64,000 nt of DNA from Sphingorhabdus sp. M41 (lineage in GTDB: Bacteria; Pseudomonadota; Alphaproteobacteria; Sphingomonadales; Sphingomonadaceae). Below, one piece after another: positions 28,969-36,049 of this stretch (the stretch's first letter is position 1; each line of letters starts with the position of its first letter). The notes under the pieces were generated by a model. The model saw only the letters and a list, made by a program, of their open reading frames with translations, did not search any database and was not told the origin of the DNA. The stretch lies in assembly GCF_001586275.1 (NCBI RefSeq), contig NZ_CP014545.1, positions 1,142,501-1,206,500 of the forward strand. The letters are read 5' to 3'. The translations under genes were made by a program, and so were the position numbers.

Positions 28969-29885
28969 TCTTCGGGAAGAAACTCTGGCACGGATAAATA
29001 ACGCTCGCCGGTGTCATAGTTGAAGCCGAGAATTCTCGCCTGACTGCCCAGTTCCGGCAGTTTCTGGGCGATCGCAGCCAGAGTTGCGCCGGATGATATG
29101 CCAACCAGCATACCCTCTTCCTTGGCGGCTCTCAGCGCCATGGCCTTGGCATCGGCTGGATCGACCTGAATTGCTCCGTCGATGCTCTGTGTGTGGAGAT
29201 TGCCGGGGATGAAGCCTGCGCCAATGCCCTGAATCGGGTGCGGGCCAGGCTGGCCGCCGCTGATTACCGGCGAGGATGTCGGTTCGACGGCATAGACTTT
29301 CAAATGGCTCCAATGTTCTTTCAAAACTTCGGCCACGCCGGTGATATGGCCACCGGTGCCGACACCGGTGATGATAGCATCCAGCGGGTTGTCCTTGAAA
29401 TCATTAAGAATCTCGATTGCAGTGGTGCGCTTGTGCACTTCGAAATTGGCAGGGTTCTCAAATTGTTGCGGCATCCAGGCGCCGGGCGTCTGATCGACCA
29501 GTTCCTGTGCGCGCTCGATCGCGCCCTTCATGCCCTTTTCCTTCGGGCTGAGGTCGAAGGTTGCGCCATAAGCCAGCATCAGCCGGCGGCGTTCGAGCGA
29601 CATCGATTCGGGCATCACCAGAACCAGCGTATAGCCCTTGACCGCTGCGACCATTGCGAGACCCACGCCGGTATTGCCGGATGTCGGCTCGATGATCGTG
29701 CCACCGGGCTTGAGCGCGCCGGATTTTTCCGCATCCTCGATCATCGCAAGGCCGATCCGGTCCTTGATTGATCCGCCCGGGTTGGAGCGTTCGGACTTGA
29801 TCCACACATTGGCATCCGCGAACAGGCGTTGCATCTTGATATGTGGTGTATTTCCAATGGTTTCGAGAATGTTGTTGGCAATCAT
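28965..29885 (-). CDS. cysK: Cysteine synthase A (O-acetylserine sulfhydrylase)
   Basis: A 306-residue PLP enzyme that makes cysteine from O-acetylserine and sulfide. The PLP lysine is Lys41 in NPGGSIKDR, the substrate loop TSGNTG is at 68-73, and the phosphate-binding [10 protein letters not shown] type segment ([10 protein letters not shown]) follows. Length and motifs are standard for CysK. It is the first gene of a two-gene unit with the dienelactone hydrolase. Confidence 0.95.
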   Translation of the reverse strand: MIANNILETIGNTPHIKMQRLFADANVWIKSERSNPGGSIKDRIGLAMIEDAEKSGALKPGGTIIEPTSGNTGVGLAMVAAVKGYTLVLVMPESMSLERRRLMLAYGATFDLSPKEKGMKGAIERAQELVDQTPGAWMPQQFENPANFEVHKRTTAIEILNDFKDNPLDAIITGVGTGGHITGVAEVLKEHWSHLKVYAVEPTSSPVISGGQPGPHPIQGIGAGFIPGNLHTQSIDGAIQVDPADAKAMALRAAKEEGMLVGISSGATLAAIAQKLPELGSQARILGFNYDTGERYLSVPEFLPEE

Positions 29886-29909
29886 TATCCTGCACTCCTG
29901 GTTATATTC

Positions 29910-31181
29910 TCATTCTTTTGCCGGGCTTCGTCGGGGTTCTTCCGGCGGATCAAAAGTTTTGGCAGCACCCAGTTGCGGAAACAGGCGCGACCATAGTCCT
30001 GTGACCACTATAGCACCGGCTCCGCCCGCGACAATGGCGGCAATGGGGCCGACCAGAACGGCAAGGCCACCGGACAGCGCATCGCCGAGTTCGTTCGACG
30101 CGCTGATCGTCATCTGGCTGACCGCGCCAACCCGTCCGCGCTTGGCATCCGGCGTGTGCAGCTGGATCAGCGAGCTGCGGACATAGACGCCAAACATGTC
30201 GGCAGCGCCGCAAATCCCCAGGCAGGCCATCGACAGGTAGAGATTGGTGCTGAGCCCGAATCCGATGGTGCCCAGTCCGAAGATGCCCATCGCGACCAGC
30301 ATGCTGTTGCCGACATTCTTGCTGAGCGGGGCAAAGGAGAAAATCAGCGCGACAATCACCGCGCCAACGGCGGGGGAGGCCGCGAGCAGCGACAGACCGA
30401 TTTCGCCGGCATTCAAGATATCCTTGGCAAAGACCGGGATCATCGCGGTGGCGCCGGCGAGGAACATGACCAGCAGATCGAGCGTGATTGCCCCGAGTAC
30501 CAGCTTGTTGGTCCAGACATAGGCCATGCCGTCGCCGACCTGTTGCAAGGGGCCCCTGGTCTTGTCGGCCGCAGGTCGCGGCACCGGGCCGATCAGGAAA
30601 ACCGCGAGCGTTGCCAGCGCATAAAGGCCGGCGCAGACGAAATAGGGCAGGGCGGCATCGACCTTGTAGAGCGGGCCTGCCATGCCCGGACCGGCAATGA
30701 CGCCGACTTGCCAGGCGATGGTCGACAGCGCGATGGCGCGTGGAAGAGAGGCTTTCGGGACGAGATTGGGCGCGAGCGAGGTGATCGCGGGGCCGAGAAA
30801 GGCCCGGCAAATACCAAGCAGCACGGCGATGATATAGATGGTCCAGAGCGTAATGCCGCCGGTTGCGGTCAGCAGACCCAGAGCCAGCGCAATCAAAGCC
30901 TGGGCAGCCAGCACGATACGGGCGATCCAGCGGCGATCCATATGGTCGGCAACCCAGCCGACCAGCGGCGTCAGGATGAACAGCGGCACGAATTGCAGCA
31001 GCCCGAGCAGGCCCAATATCCCGGCCGAGGCGCTGACCCCCATGTCCTCGCGGGCCAGATTATAGGCTTGCCAGCCGAGGATCAGCATCATCGCGTAAAG
31101 TGCAAACATCGACGCCAGTCGCGAGAACCAGAGGTAGCGATAATTGGCGATGGTGAAGGGATGTGGTGCGGAGCTGATCAC
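29910..31181 (-). CDS. MFS transporter (EntS/MFS_3-type exporter)
   Basis: A roughly 423-residue major facilitator protein with about 12 transmembrane helices and the loop 2-3 motif GWVADHMDRRW. The general pattern fits the MFS_3 exporter group. The start is uncertain: the frame extends to GTG 31283, but homologues of this type begin close to SAPHPFTIANYRYLW, so I choose GTG 31181, which also leaves 154 bases for a divergent promoter. The substrate is unknown. It lies 24 bases upstream of cysK on the same strand. Confidence 0.82.
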   Translation of the reverse strand: MISSAPHPFTIANYRYLWFSRLASMFALYAMMLILGWQAYNLAREDMGVSASAGILGLLGLLQFVPLFILTPLVGWVADHMDRRWIARIVLAAQALIALALGLLTATGGITLWTIYIIAVLLGICRAFLGPAITSLAPNLVPKASLPRAIALSTIAWQVGVIAGPGMAGPLYKVDAALPYFVCAGLYALATLAVFLIGPVPRPAADKTRGPLQQVGDGMAYVWTNKLVLGAITLDLLVMFLAGATAMIPVFAKDILNAGEIGLSLLAASPAVGAVIVALIFSFAPLSKNVGNSMLVAMGIFGLGTIGFGLSTNLYLSMACLGICGAADMFGVYVRSSLIQLHTPDAKRGRVGAVSQMTISASNELGDALSGGLAVLVGPIAAIVAGGAGAIVVTGLWSRLFPQLGAAKTFDPPEEPRRSPAKE

Positions 31182-31335
31182 GGGACAGTTGCTAGCGATT
31201 GCGGGAAGTTGCTGCAATGATTTCGTTCGCCGGCGACATAATTTCGCGGATGGCGGTTGGTCGAATAGCACTGGCCAAGCCACGGGCGACTATGCAAGTC
31301 TGTCACCGAGAGAAACATTCCCCGGGGAGACAGAA

Positions 31336-33093
31336 ATGAAGATGCGCAATCTGATGCTGGCGGTATCGCTGGCCGCCTTGACGGTGACCGGCTGCAAAAA
31401 AATCGAGGATCATACGGTCGCTGCGATGGAAATTGACGAAAGCAGTGCCTGGGGTGGTTATCTGTCCAGCTTTCTCGACTCCTATTTCCCGATCAATCCG
31501 ACATTTGCCGTTTATCAGGGCAAGCATGAATTTGACGGTCAGCTTCCCGACTGGAGCCCAGAGGGCCTGAAAAAGGCGGTCGACCTGCGCAAGAAGGCGA
31601 TAGCGGATGCGCAGGCGATTGATGCCGCTGATCTGAGTGAAGCGGAACGGTTCGAGCGCGACTATCTGGTCAGCGTGATGGAAGGCGAGCTTTTCTGGCT
31701 GGAGACCGCCGACTCGCCACACAAGAATCCGGCTTATTATGTCGGTGCTCTGGATCCCAATGTCTATATTGCCCGGCCCTATGCCGATGCCGAAACGCGG
31801 ATGAAAGCGTTTATCAAATATGCCAATGCTGTTCCGGCCGCCGCCGCGCAGATCAAGGAAAATCTGCAATTGCCGCTGCCAGAAACCTATCTGAAATTCG
31901 GACAGGCCGGTTTTGGCGGCTTCGCGGACTATTTTACCGGCGATGCCAAGGCCGCCTTTGCCGAGGTGAAGGATAGCGAACTGCAGCAGCAATTTGATGT
32001 TGCTGCCGCTGCTGCGGCTGCCGCGATGAAGGATCTGGCCGGTCATATCGGTTCGGTTCCGGCGACCAAGGATGGCTATGCGCTGGGCGCCGATAAATTT
32101 GCCGCGATGGTGAGCAAGACCGAGGGCGTGAATGTCTCTCTCGACGAACTGGAAGCCATTGGCCGGGCGGATCTCAAACGCAATCAGGCAGCATTGGCCA
32201 AGGCTTGCGGCGCTTTTGCACCGGGCGCAAGCATCGTCGACTGTTTTGCAAAAATGGCGGCGAACAAGCCGGAAAAGGGGCCGGTGCAGGAAGCCCGCGA
32301 CCAATTGCCGCCGCTGCGCCAGTTCATTATCGACAAGGATCTGGTGAGCATTCCCGGCACCGAAGTTGCCCAGGTCGAGGAATCGCCGCCCTATAACCGT
32401 CAGAACAGTGCCTATATCGACATACCCGGTCCTTATGAGACAGGCCTGCCGAGCGTCTATTATATCTCGCCGCCAGACCCGTCCTGGGATGAAGCCACAA
32501 GAGCCGCCTATATCCCCGGCAAGATGGACCTGCTCGGCACCACGATCCACGAAGTATGGCCGGGCCATTTCCTGAATTTCCTCCACGCCAATCGCGCGGA
32601 ATCGATCTTCGGCAAATTGTTCGTCGGCTATGCCTTTGCCGAGGGCTGGGCCCATTATACCGAAGAGATGATGGTCGAGGCCGGTCTGCACGATGGCGAT
32701 CCGGAAACCAGAATCGGTCAGCTGTCCAATGCGTTGCTGCGCAACTGCCGCTATTTGTCGGCAATCGGCCTGCATGCGCGGGGGATGACGGTCGAACAGA
32801 GCCTCGATATGTTCCGGACGCAATGTTATCAGGATCTCGGCAACGCAACCCAGCAGGCAGCACGCGGTACCTATGATCCGGCCTATCTCAACTATACGAT
32901 GGGCAAGCTGATGATCCGCAAGTTGCGCGAAGACTGGACCAATGCCCATTTTGCCGAGCAGAAGGCCGGGGAAAATGGCGCAACTGCTGGCTGGAAGGAG
33001 TTTCATGACGAATTCCTCAGCCATGGCGGCCCGCCGATCCCATTGGTGCGCAAGGCGATGATGAAGGAAGCCGAAGCAAAAGCGGTTTTCTAG
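31336..33093 (+). CDS. DUF885 family lipoprotein, putative zinc peptidase
   Basis: A 585-residue exported protein starting MKMRNLMLAVSLAALTVTGC, a lipoprotein signal with lipobox VTGC. GGGGAGA gives a good ribosome binding site, so the longer frame upstream is not used. The DUF885 signature HEVWPGH is at residues 405-411, a gluzincin-like HExxxxH, with the downstream EGWAHYTEEM supplying the probable third metal ligand. Relatives are thought to be carboxypeptidase-like; the activity is not proven. It probably sits on the periplasmic face of a membrane. Confidence 0.87.
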   Translation: MKMRNLMLAVSLAALTVTGCKKIEDHTVAAMEIDESSAWGGYLSSFLDSYFPINPTFAVYQGKHEFDGQLPDWSPEGLKKAVDLRKKAIADAQAIDAADLSEAERFERDYLVSVMEGELFWLETADSPHKNPAYYVGALDPNVYIARPYADAETRMKAFIKYANAVPAAAAQIKENLQLPLPETYLKFGQAGFGGFADYFTGDAKAAFAEVKDSELQQQFDVAAAAAAAAMKDLAGHIGSVPATKDGYALGADKFAAMVSKTEGVNVSLDELEAIGRADLKRNQAALAKACGAFAPGASIVDCFAKMAANKPEKGPVQEARDQLPPLRQFIIDKDLVSIPGTEVAQVEESPPYNRQNSAYIDIPGPYETGLPSVYYISPPDPSWDEATRAAYIPGKMDLLGTTIHEVWPGHFLNFLHANRAESIFGKLFVGYAFAEGWAHYTEEMMVEAGLHDGDPETRIGQLSNALLRNCRYLSAIGLHARGMTVEQSLDMFRTQCYQDLGNATQQAARGTYDPAYLNYTMGKLMIRKLREDWTNAHFAEQKAGENGATAGWKEFHDEFLSHGGPPIPLVRKAMMKEAEAKAVF

Positions 33094-33145
33094 ACTCTCT
33101 GTTCCGACGCAGGCGGAAGGGGTTCCGCGCGAAACATCAAAATCA

Positions 33146-33171
33146 TGGGCACCTGCGAGCGCGGGTGCCCA
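33146..33171. terminator. Possible hairpin after the DUF885 gene
   Basis: TGGGCACC and GGTGCCCA form a perfect 8-base stem 53 bases after the stop. No T run follows, so terminator function is doubtful. Confidence 0.3.
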
Positions 33172-33299
33172 AATCCCGCCATTAACGCTCCTCCTTAATA
33201 TTCCGGAAACCATCGTACCGCTGCGGGACGCCATGAAAATCGACCGTTTCTTGCCTGAAATCCATGGTAAACACTCCGTTAACTTCTGGAGTATGAGCG

Positions 33300-33992
33300 A
33301 TGGTCGAGAAAATTGCATATCGGATGAGCGCATCGGTTTTGCTGCTGGCAGCTTTAGCGATTGTTGCGATTTTGTTGATGGGGCTGACCCGCGCCGATGC
33401 TGAGGCGTCTTCTTCTTTGTCCAAGCCGGTGGCCAGTGCGCAAGTTGCTTCCGCACACTCCGCACAAAATGATTCCTTGCTTGAGCCAATCGTTGCGGAG
33501 CCCAGCGCAATTGTGGACAAATTGCCGCTGAGTGACAAGTTCGTGGTCAAGCGTATCCTCCAGATCGATGAGCCTTTCGTCCACGGCTATTATAAATGGG
33601 ATGACGAAGGCGTGCCGGAAGGCGAGCTGGTCGTCACTGTCGATCTCAAGGCCGAGAGCATTTCCGTTTTCCGGGCTGGCTATGAAATCGGAGCGGCCGT
33701 GATCACCTTTGGCGATTCCGAGAAGCCGACTCCGACCGGCGTCTTCCCGATCAGCCAGAAGAGCAAGGACCATGTCTCCAACATCTATGGCTCGCCAATG
33801 CCTTATATGATGCGGCTGACCAATGACGGCGTCGCCATCCATGCTTCCGATGTCAAATGGGGATGGGGAACGCGCGGCTGTATCGGTGTGCCGCTGGAAT
33901 TTGCGCGGCGTCTGTTCGAACAGGCCACGCTGGGCGACCGGGTGATCGTGACCAACGGCAAGATGCTCGGCCTCGGTGACGCGATATTGTAA
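33300..33992 (+). CDS. L,D-transpeptidase (YkuD domain)
   Basis: A 230-residue envelope protein with an N-terminal hydrophobic segment (residues 10-30), a low-complexity linker and a C-terminal YkuD domain (about 108-225). The catalytic motif is His181-Ala-Ser-Asp...Gly-Cys194 (HASDVKWGWGTRGCIGVP), so the nucleophile Cys and the His are intact. It may crosslink peptidoglycan by 3-3 bonds or anchor proteins to it. GGAG before the ATG is part of a short dyad with ACTCC at 33273-33277. Confidence 0.88.
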   Translation: MVEKIAYRMSASVLLLAALAIVAILLMGLTRADAEASSSLSKPVASAQVASAHSAQNDSLLEPIVAEPSAIVDKLPLSDKFVVKRILQIDEPFVHGYYKWDDEGVPEGELVVTVDLKAESISVFRAGYEIGAAVITFGDSEKPTPTGVFPISQKSKDHVSNIYGSPMPYMMRLTNDGVAIHASDVKWGWGTRGCIGVPLEFARRLFEQATLGDRVIVTNGKMLGLGDAIL

Positions 33993-34025
33993 GATTGGCT
34001 GCAGTCAGCCAGTCAGCAATGGCCG

Positions 34026-35093
34026 CTATATCTCAACCGGTTTCTGATATTCGTTGATCGACTCGAAAATCGTTGTCAGCGCCTGGCGTTCTTCAGCGGA
34101 AATTTCCGGGCGCCAGATTTCGAACAGCAGGATCACCCGTCGCTGGTCGCTGCGATTCCAGGCTTCATGTTCGAAACTGTCATCGAAGATCAACGCCTCT
34201 CCCGCTTTCCAGGGGCGGGTTTCACCGCCGACACGCAAGGCGCAATCGGAAGGCAGAATCAACGGGATGTGGCAGATCAGCCGGGTATTGAGCATGCCAT
34301 AATGCGGTGCGATATGCGTGCCTGGTTCGAGCACGGAATAGAGCGCCATGGGTGAACGTTCCTGGATCACCGGAATCGGCGCCGCTGCCAGCGCCGCCAT
34401 TGTCTTCGGACAATGGACCGAATTTTGCGTGATCTCGACGCCATCTTTCCAGAAATAATGAGCGCCCCAGCTGGGATCGTCGAGCAGCGGGTTATTCGGC
34501 CGAGGCCGGTTGGGCTGCCCCTGGACATAGGGCTTGAACTCCTGCGTCCGCGCAATCACGTCGCGCAATTCTTCCTGCATGTCCGGAATGGCCGCTTCCA
34601 TTTCGGCCAGCCATGGAAATTCCGATCGTTCGTAAAATTCCCGCTGCGGCATGCCAGGATAATAGAAGACCGAGGGTTTCTGGTAGAAAATTTCCTTGCG
34701 ACCCATCAGCAGATCGATGGCGTGGCGAACCGGAATCGGCGTGTCATTGCCCGCCAGTCCGGATTCATCCAGTTTGCGAAACAAAAAGGCTTCAAAACGG
34801 CCATGGGCTCCGGCCAGAAATTCTTCCGCCTGTTTTATCTTGGGCCGCAGGTCATCCGAAACCGCAGCACCGGCACTGACCATGTTCAGGGCCGCCCTGT
34901 AAAAGCCGTTTGCTGCCCGGTCATCGTCCACCCGCGCCTTCAGCTCACCCATCAGGAACAGCGCAGCAAGATGGCGCTTGTCGGCCGCCAACAGTTTTTG
35001 CAGCGCTGCTTCGGCGATAGCATCATTGCCACTGCGCAGTGCGGAAACCGCCTCACCAAGCAGGGAGTCTCTTGTGTCTGTATCTGGGTTCAT
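34026..35093 (-). CDS. Asp/Asn beta-hydroxylase-fold dioxygenase with TPR-like N-terminus
   Basis: A 355-residue protein. Residues 8-100 are Ala/Leu-rich paired helices resembling TPRs. The C-terminal 200 residues are the AspH/LpxO-type oxygenase domain, with APHYGMLNTRLICHIPL and FDDSFEHEAWNRSDQRRVIL carrying the expected metal ligands. I choose ATG 35093 since the conserved protein begins there; the frame runs on to 35207. No ribosome binding site is visible, and a TATAAA lies six bases upstream, which allows a leaderless transcript. The substrate is unknown. Confidence 0.82.
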   Translation of the reverse strand: MNPDTDTRDSLLGEAVSALRSGNDAIAEAALQKLLAADKRHLAALFLMGELKARVDDDRAANGFYRAALNMVSAGAAVSDDLRPKIKQAEEFLAGAHGRFEAFLFRKLDESGLAGNDTPIPVRHAIDLLMGRKEIFYQKPSVFYYPGMPQREFYERSEFPWLAEMEAAIPDMQEELRDVIARTQEFKPYVQGQPNRPRPNNPLLDDPSWGAHYFWKDGVEITQNSVHCPKTMAALAAAPIPVIQERSPMALYSVLEPGTHIAPHYGMLNTRLICHIPLILPSDCALRVGGETRPWKAGEALIFDDSFEHEAWNRSDQRRVILLFEIWRPEISAEERQALTTIFESINEYQKPVEI

Positions 35094-35099
35094 GGCCAG

Positions 35100-35127
35100 T
35101 TTATAGCGCAGAACTTGGAGGAGACAA
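35100..35127 (-). promoter_or_regulatory. Candidate promoter of the TPR-AspH gene
   Basis: On the minus strand TTGTCT (35122-35127) and TATAAA (35100-35105) are 16 bases apart, and the -10 is six bases before the ATG. A leaderless message would follow. Confidence 0.35.
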
Positions 35128-35511
35128 GCGCGTCCAAAGATAGATTTGCCGAACCGGGCCATGGTGGAAAGAGCGCCCTGAAGGCAATGCCGGGATGGCA
35201 GGCCCATTGTATTGTGCTGACTTCCGGAGCAACCGATTGGCGGGAATATTATGTCGGTACGAAACGCTCAAGCCTTACAATAAGCTTTCTGGCTCCCTAT
35301 ATGCTCTACAGGCCATTGTGACCGTTCGAAGGCGATCCACACTGGCATTGTCTCTTCACGTTCAGAAATAACTCTGATCGGCTTTCCTGAGGCAGGACAT
35401 CATTCGCAGCATTATCGTTTGAACTTGTTCGCCGACAGTCGATCCGTTCGGTCGCCTCCTTGAGGCAGGACCGCAGATTGCCGCCCCAAAATCACATTGC
35501 AAGGAAATATC
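35128..35511. other. Noncoding stretch before the small-gene cluster
   Basis: About 380 bases with no credible gene on either strand. The 11-base word TGAGGCAGGAC occurs twice, at 35388-35398 and 35461-35471. I see no confident promoter, RNA gene or mobile element. Confidence 0.4.
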
Positions 35512-35652
35512 ATGGCCAAATCGCAGAAGAAATCCAACCGCGAAGTCCGCAAGCCCAAGGCCGAGAAGAAAAAGACCAATGCGTCCAATCCTTCGACCAA
35601 ATCCGGCGTCGTGCCAGGCCTCGACAATATCAAAAGCAATCGTGGGACTTAA
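35512..35652 (+). CDS. 46-residue Lys-rich protein, unknown function
   Basis: A short basic protein starting MAKSQKKSNREVRKPKAEKK and ending KSNRGT. AAGGAA stands five bases before the ATG. The strongly basic, low-complexity character suggests nucleic-acid or ribosome association, but that is inference. It lies 21 bases upstream of the 80-residue gene at 35674 and probably shares its transcript. Confidence 0.65.
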   Translation: MAKSQKKSNREVRKPKAEKKKTNASNPSTKSGVVPGLDNIKSNRGT

Positions 35653-35673
35653 TCTAACAAAAGGAACACCACG

Positions 35674-35916
35674 ATGCGCGTAAAGGCAGAAACATGCCGC
35701 GAACAGGAAGCGTTACAGCTTGCTCTCGCGACCAATGATCCACTGGAAAGCCGACGCAAAGTCGCGGCTGCAGCGGCAAAGGCATGGGGGATCGAAGCCA
35801 TCCAGGCCGAAAAACGCGAAGCCGGTCATTTGAGTCCCCGCGACAAGCTGGATGCAGAGATCACGCTTGAATTTGCAGAAGAAACAGATGCCGACATAGC
35901 GCAGGACGGGAATTGA
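35674..35916 (+). CDS. 80-residue acidic/helical protein, unknown function
   Basis: A small soluble protein rich in Ala, Glu and Lys, mostly helical, with no signal peptide and no domain I recognise. AAAAGGAA lies upstream of the ATG. Only one base separates its stop from the ATG of the 37-residue membrane protein that follows, so the two are very likely cotranscribed and translationally coupled. Confidence 0.65.
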   Translation: MRVKAETCREQEALQLALATNDPLESRRKVAAAAAKAWGIEAIQAEKREAGHLSPRDKLDAEITLEFAEETDADIAQDGN

Positions 35917-35917
35917 A

Positions 35918-36031
35918 ATGGAGCTACGATTGATGATTGCTTATGGTTTGATTGCGCTGATGGTGGTCAGCATAAGTGCAGGCATATTGGTGGCCCGGAA
36001 GAGAAATAAAAAGAAACGCGGTGGTTACTGA
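35918..36031 (+). CDS. 37-residue single-span membrane protein, unknown function
   Basis: A tiny protein with one hydrophobic helix (about residues 5-26: LMIAYGLIALMVVSISAGIL) followed by a basic tail ending RKRNKKKRGGY, which by the positive-inside rule would be cytoplasmic. It starts one base after the preceding gene's stop, and GACGGGAA lies upstream. A real membrane microprotein is likely from the helix-plus-basic-tail pattern. Confidence 0.55.
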   Translation: MELRLMIAYGLIALMVVSISAGILVARKRNKKKRGGY

Positions 36032-36049
36032 TAGAGAGGATTGCTTGGT

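Noticed and set aside
31303-33510. A 735-codon open frame antisense to the DUF885 gene and part of the L,D-transpeptidase
   Set aside because: Covered by two convincing genes on the other strand, no domain seen in the antisense translation.
33996-34011. TGGCTG/CAGCCA hairpin after the L,D-transpeptidase gene
   Set aside because: Six base pairs and no following T run.
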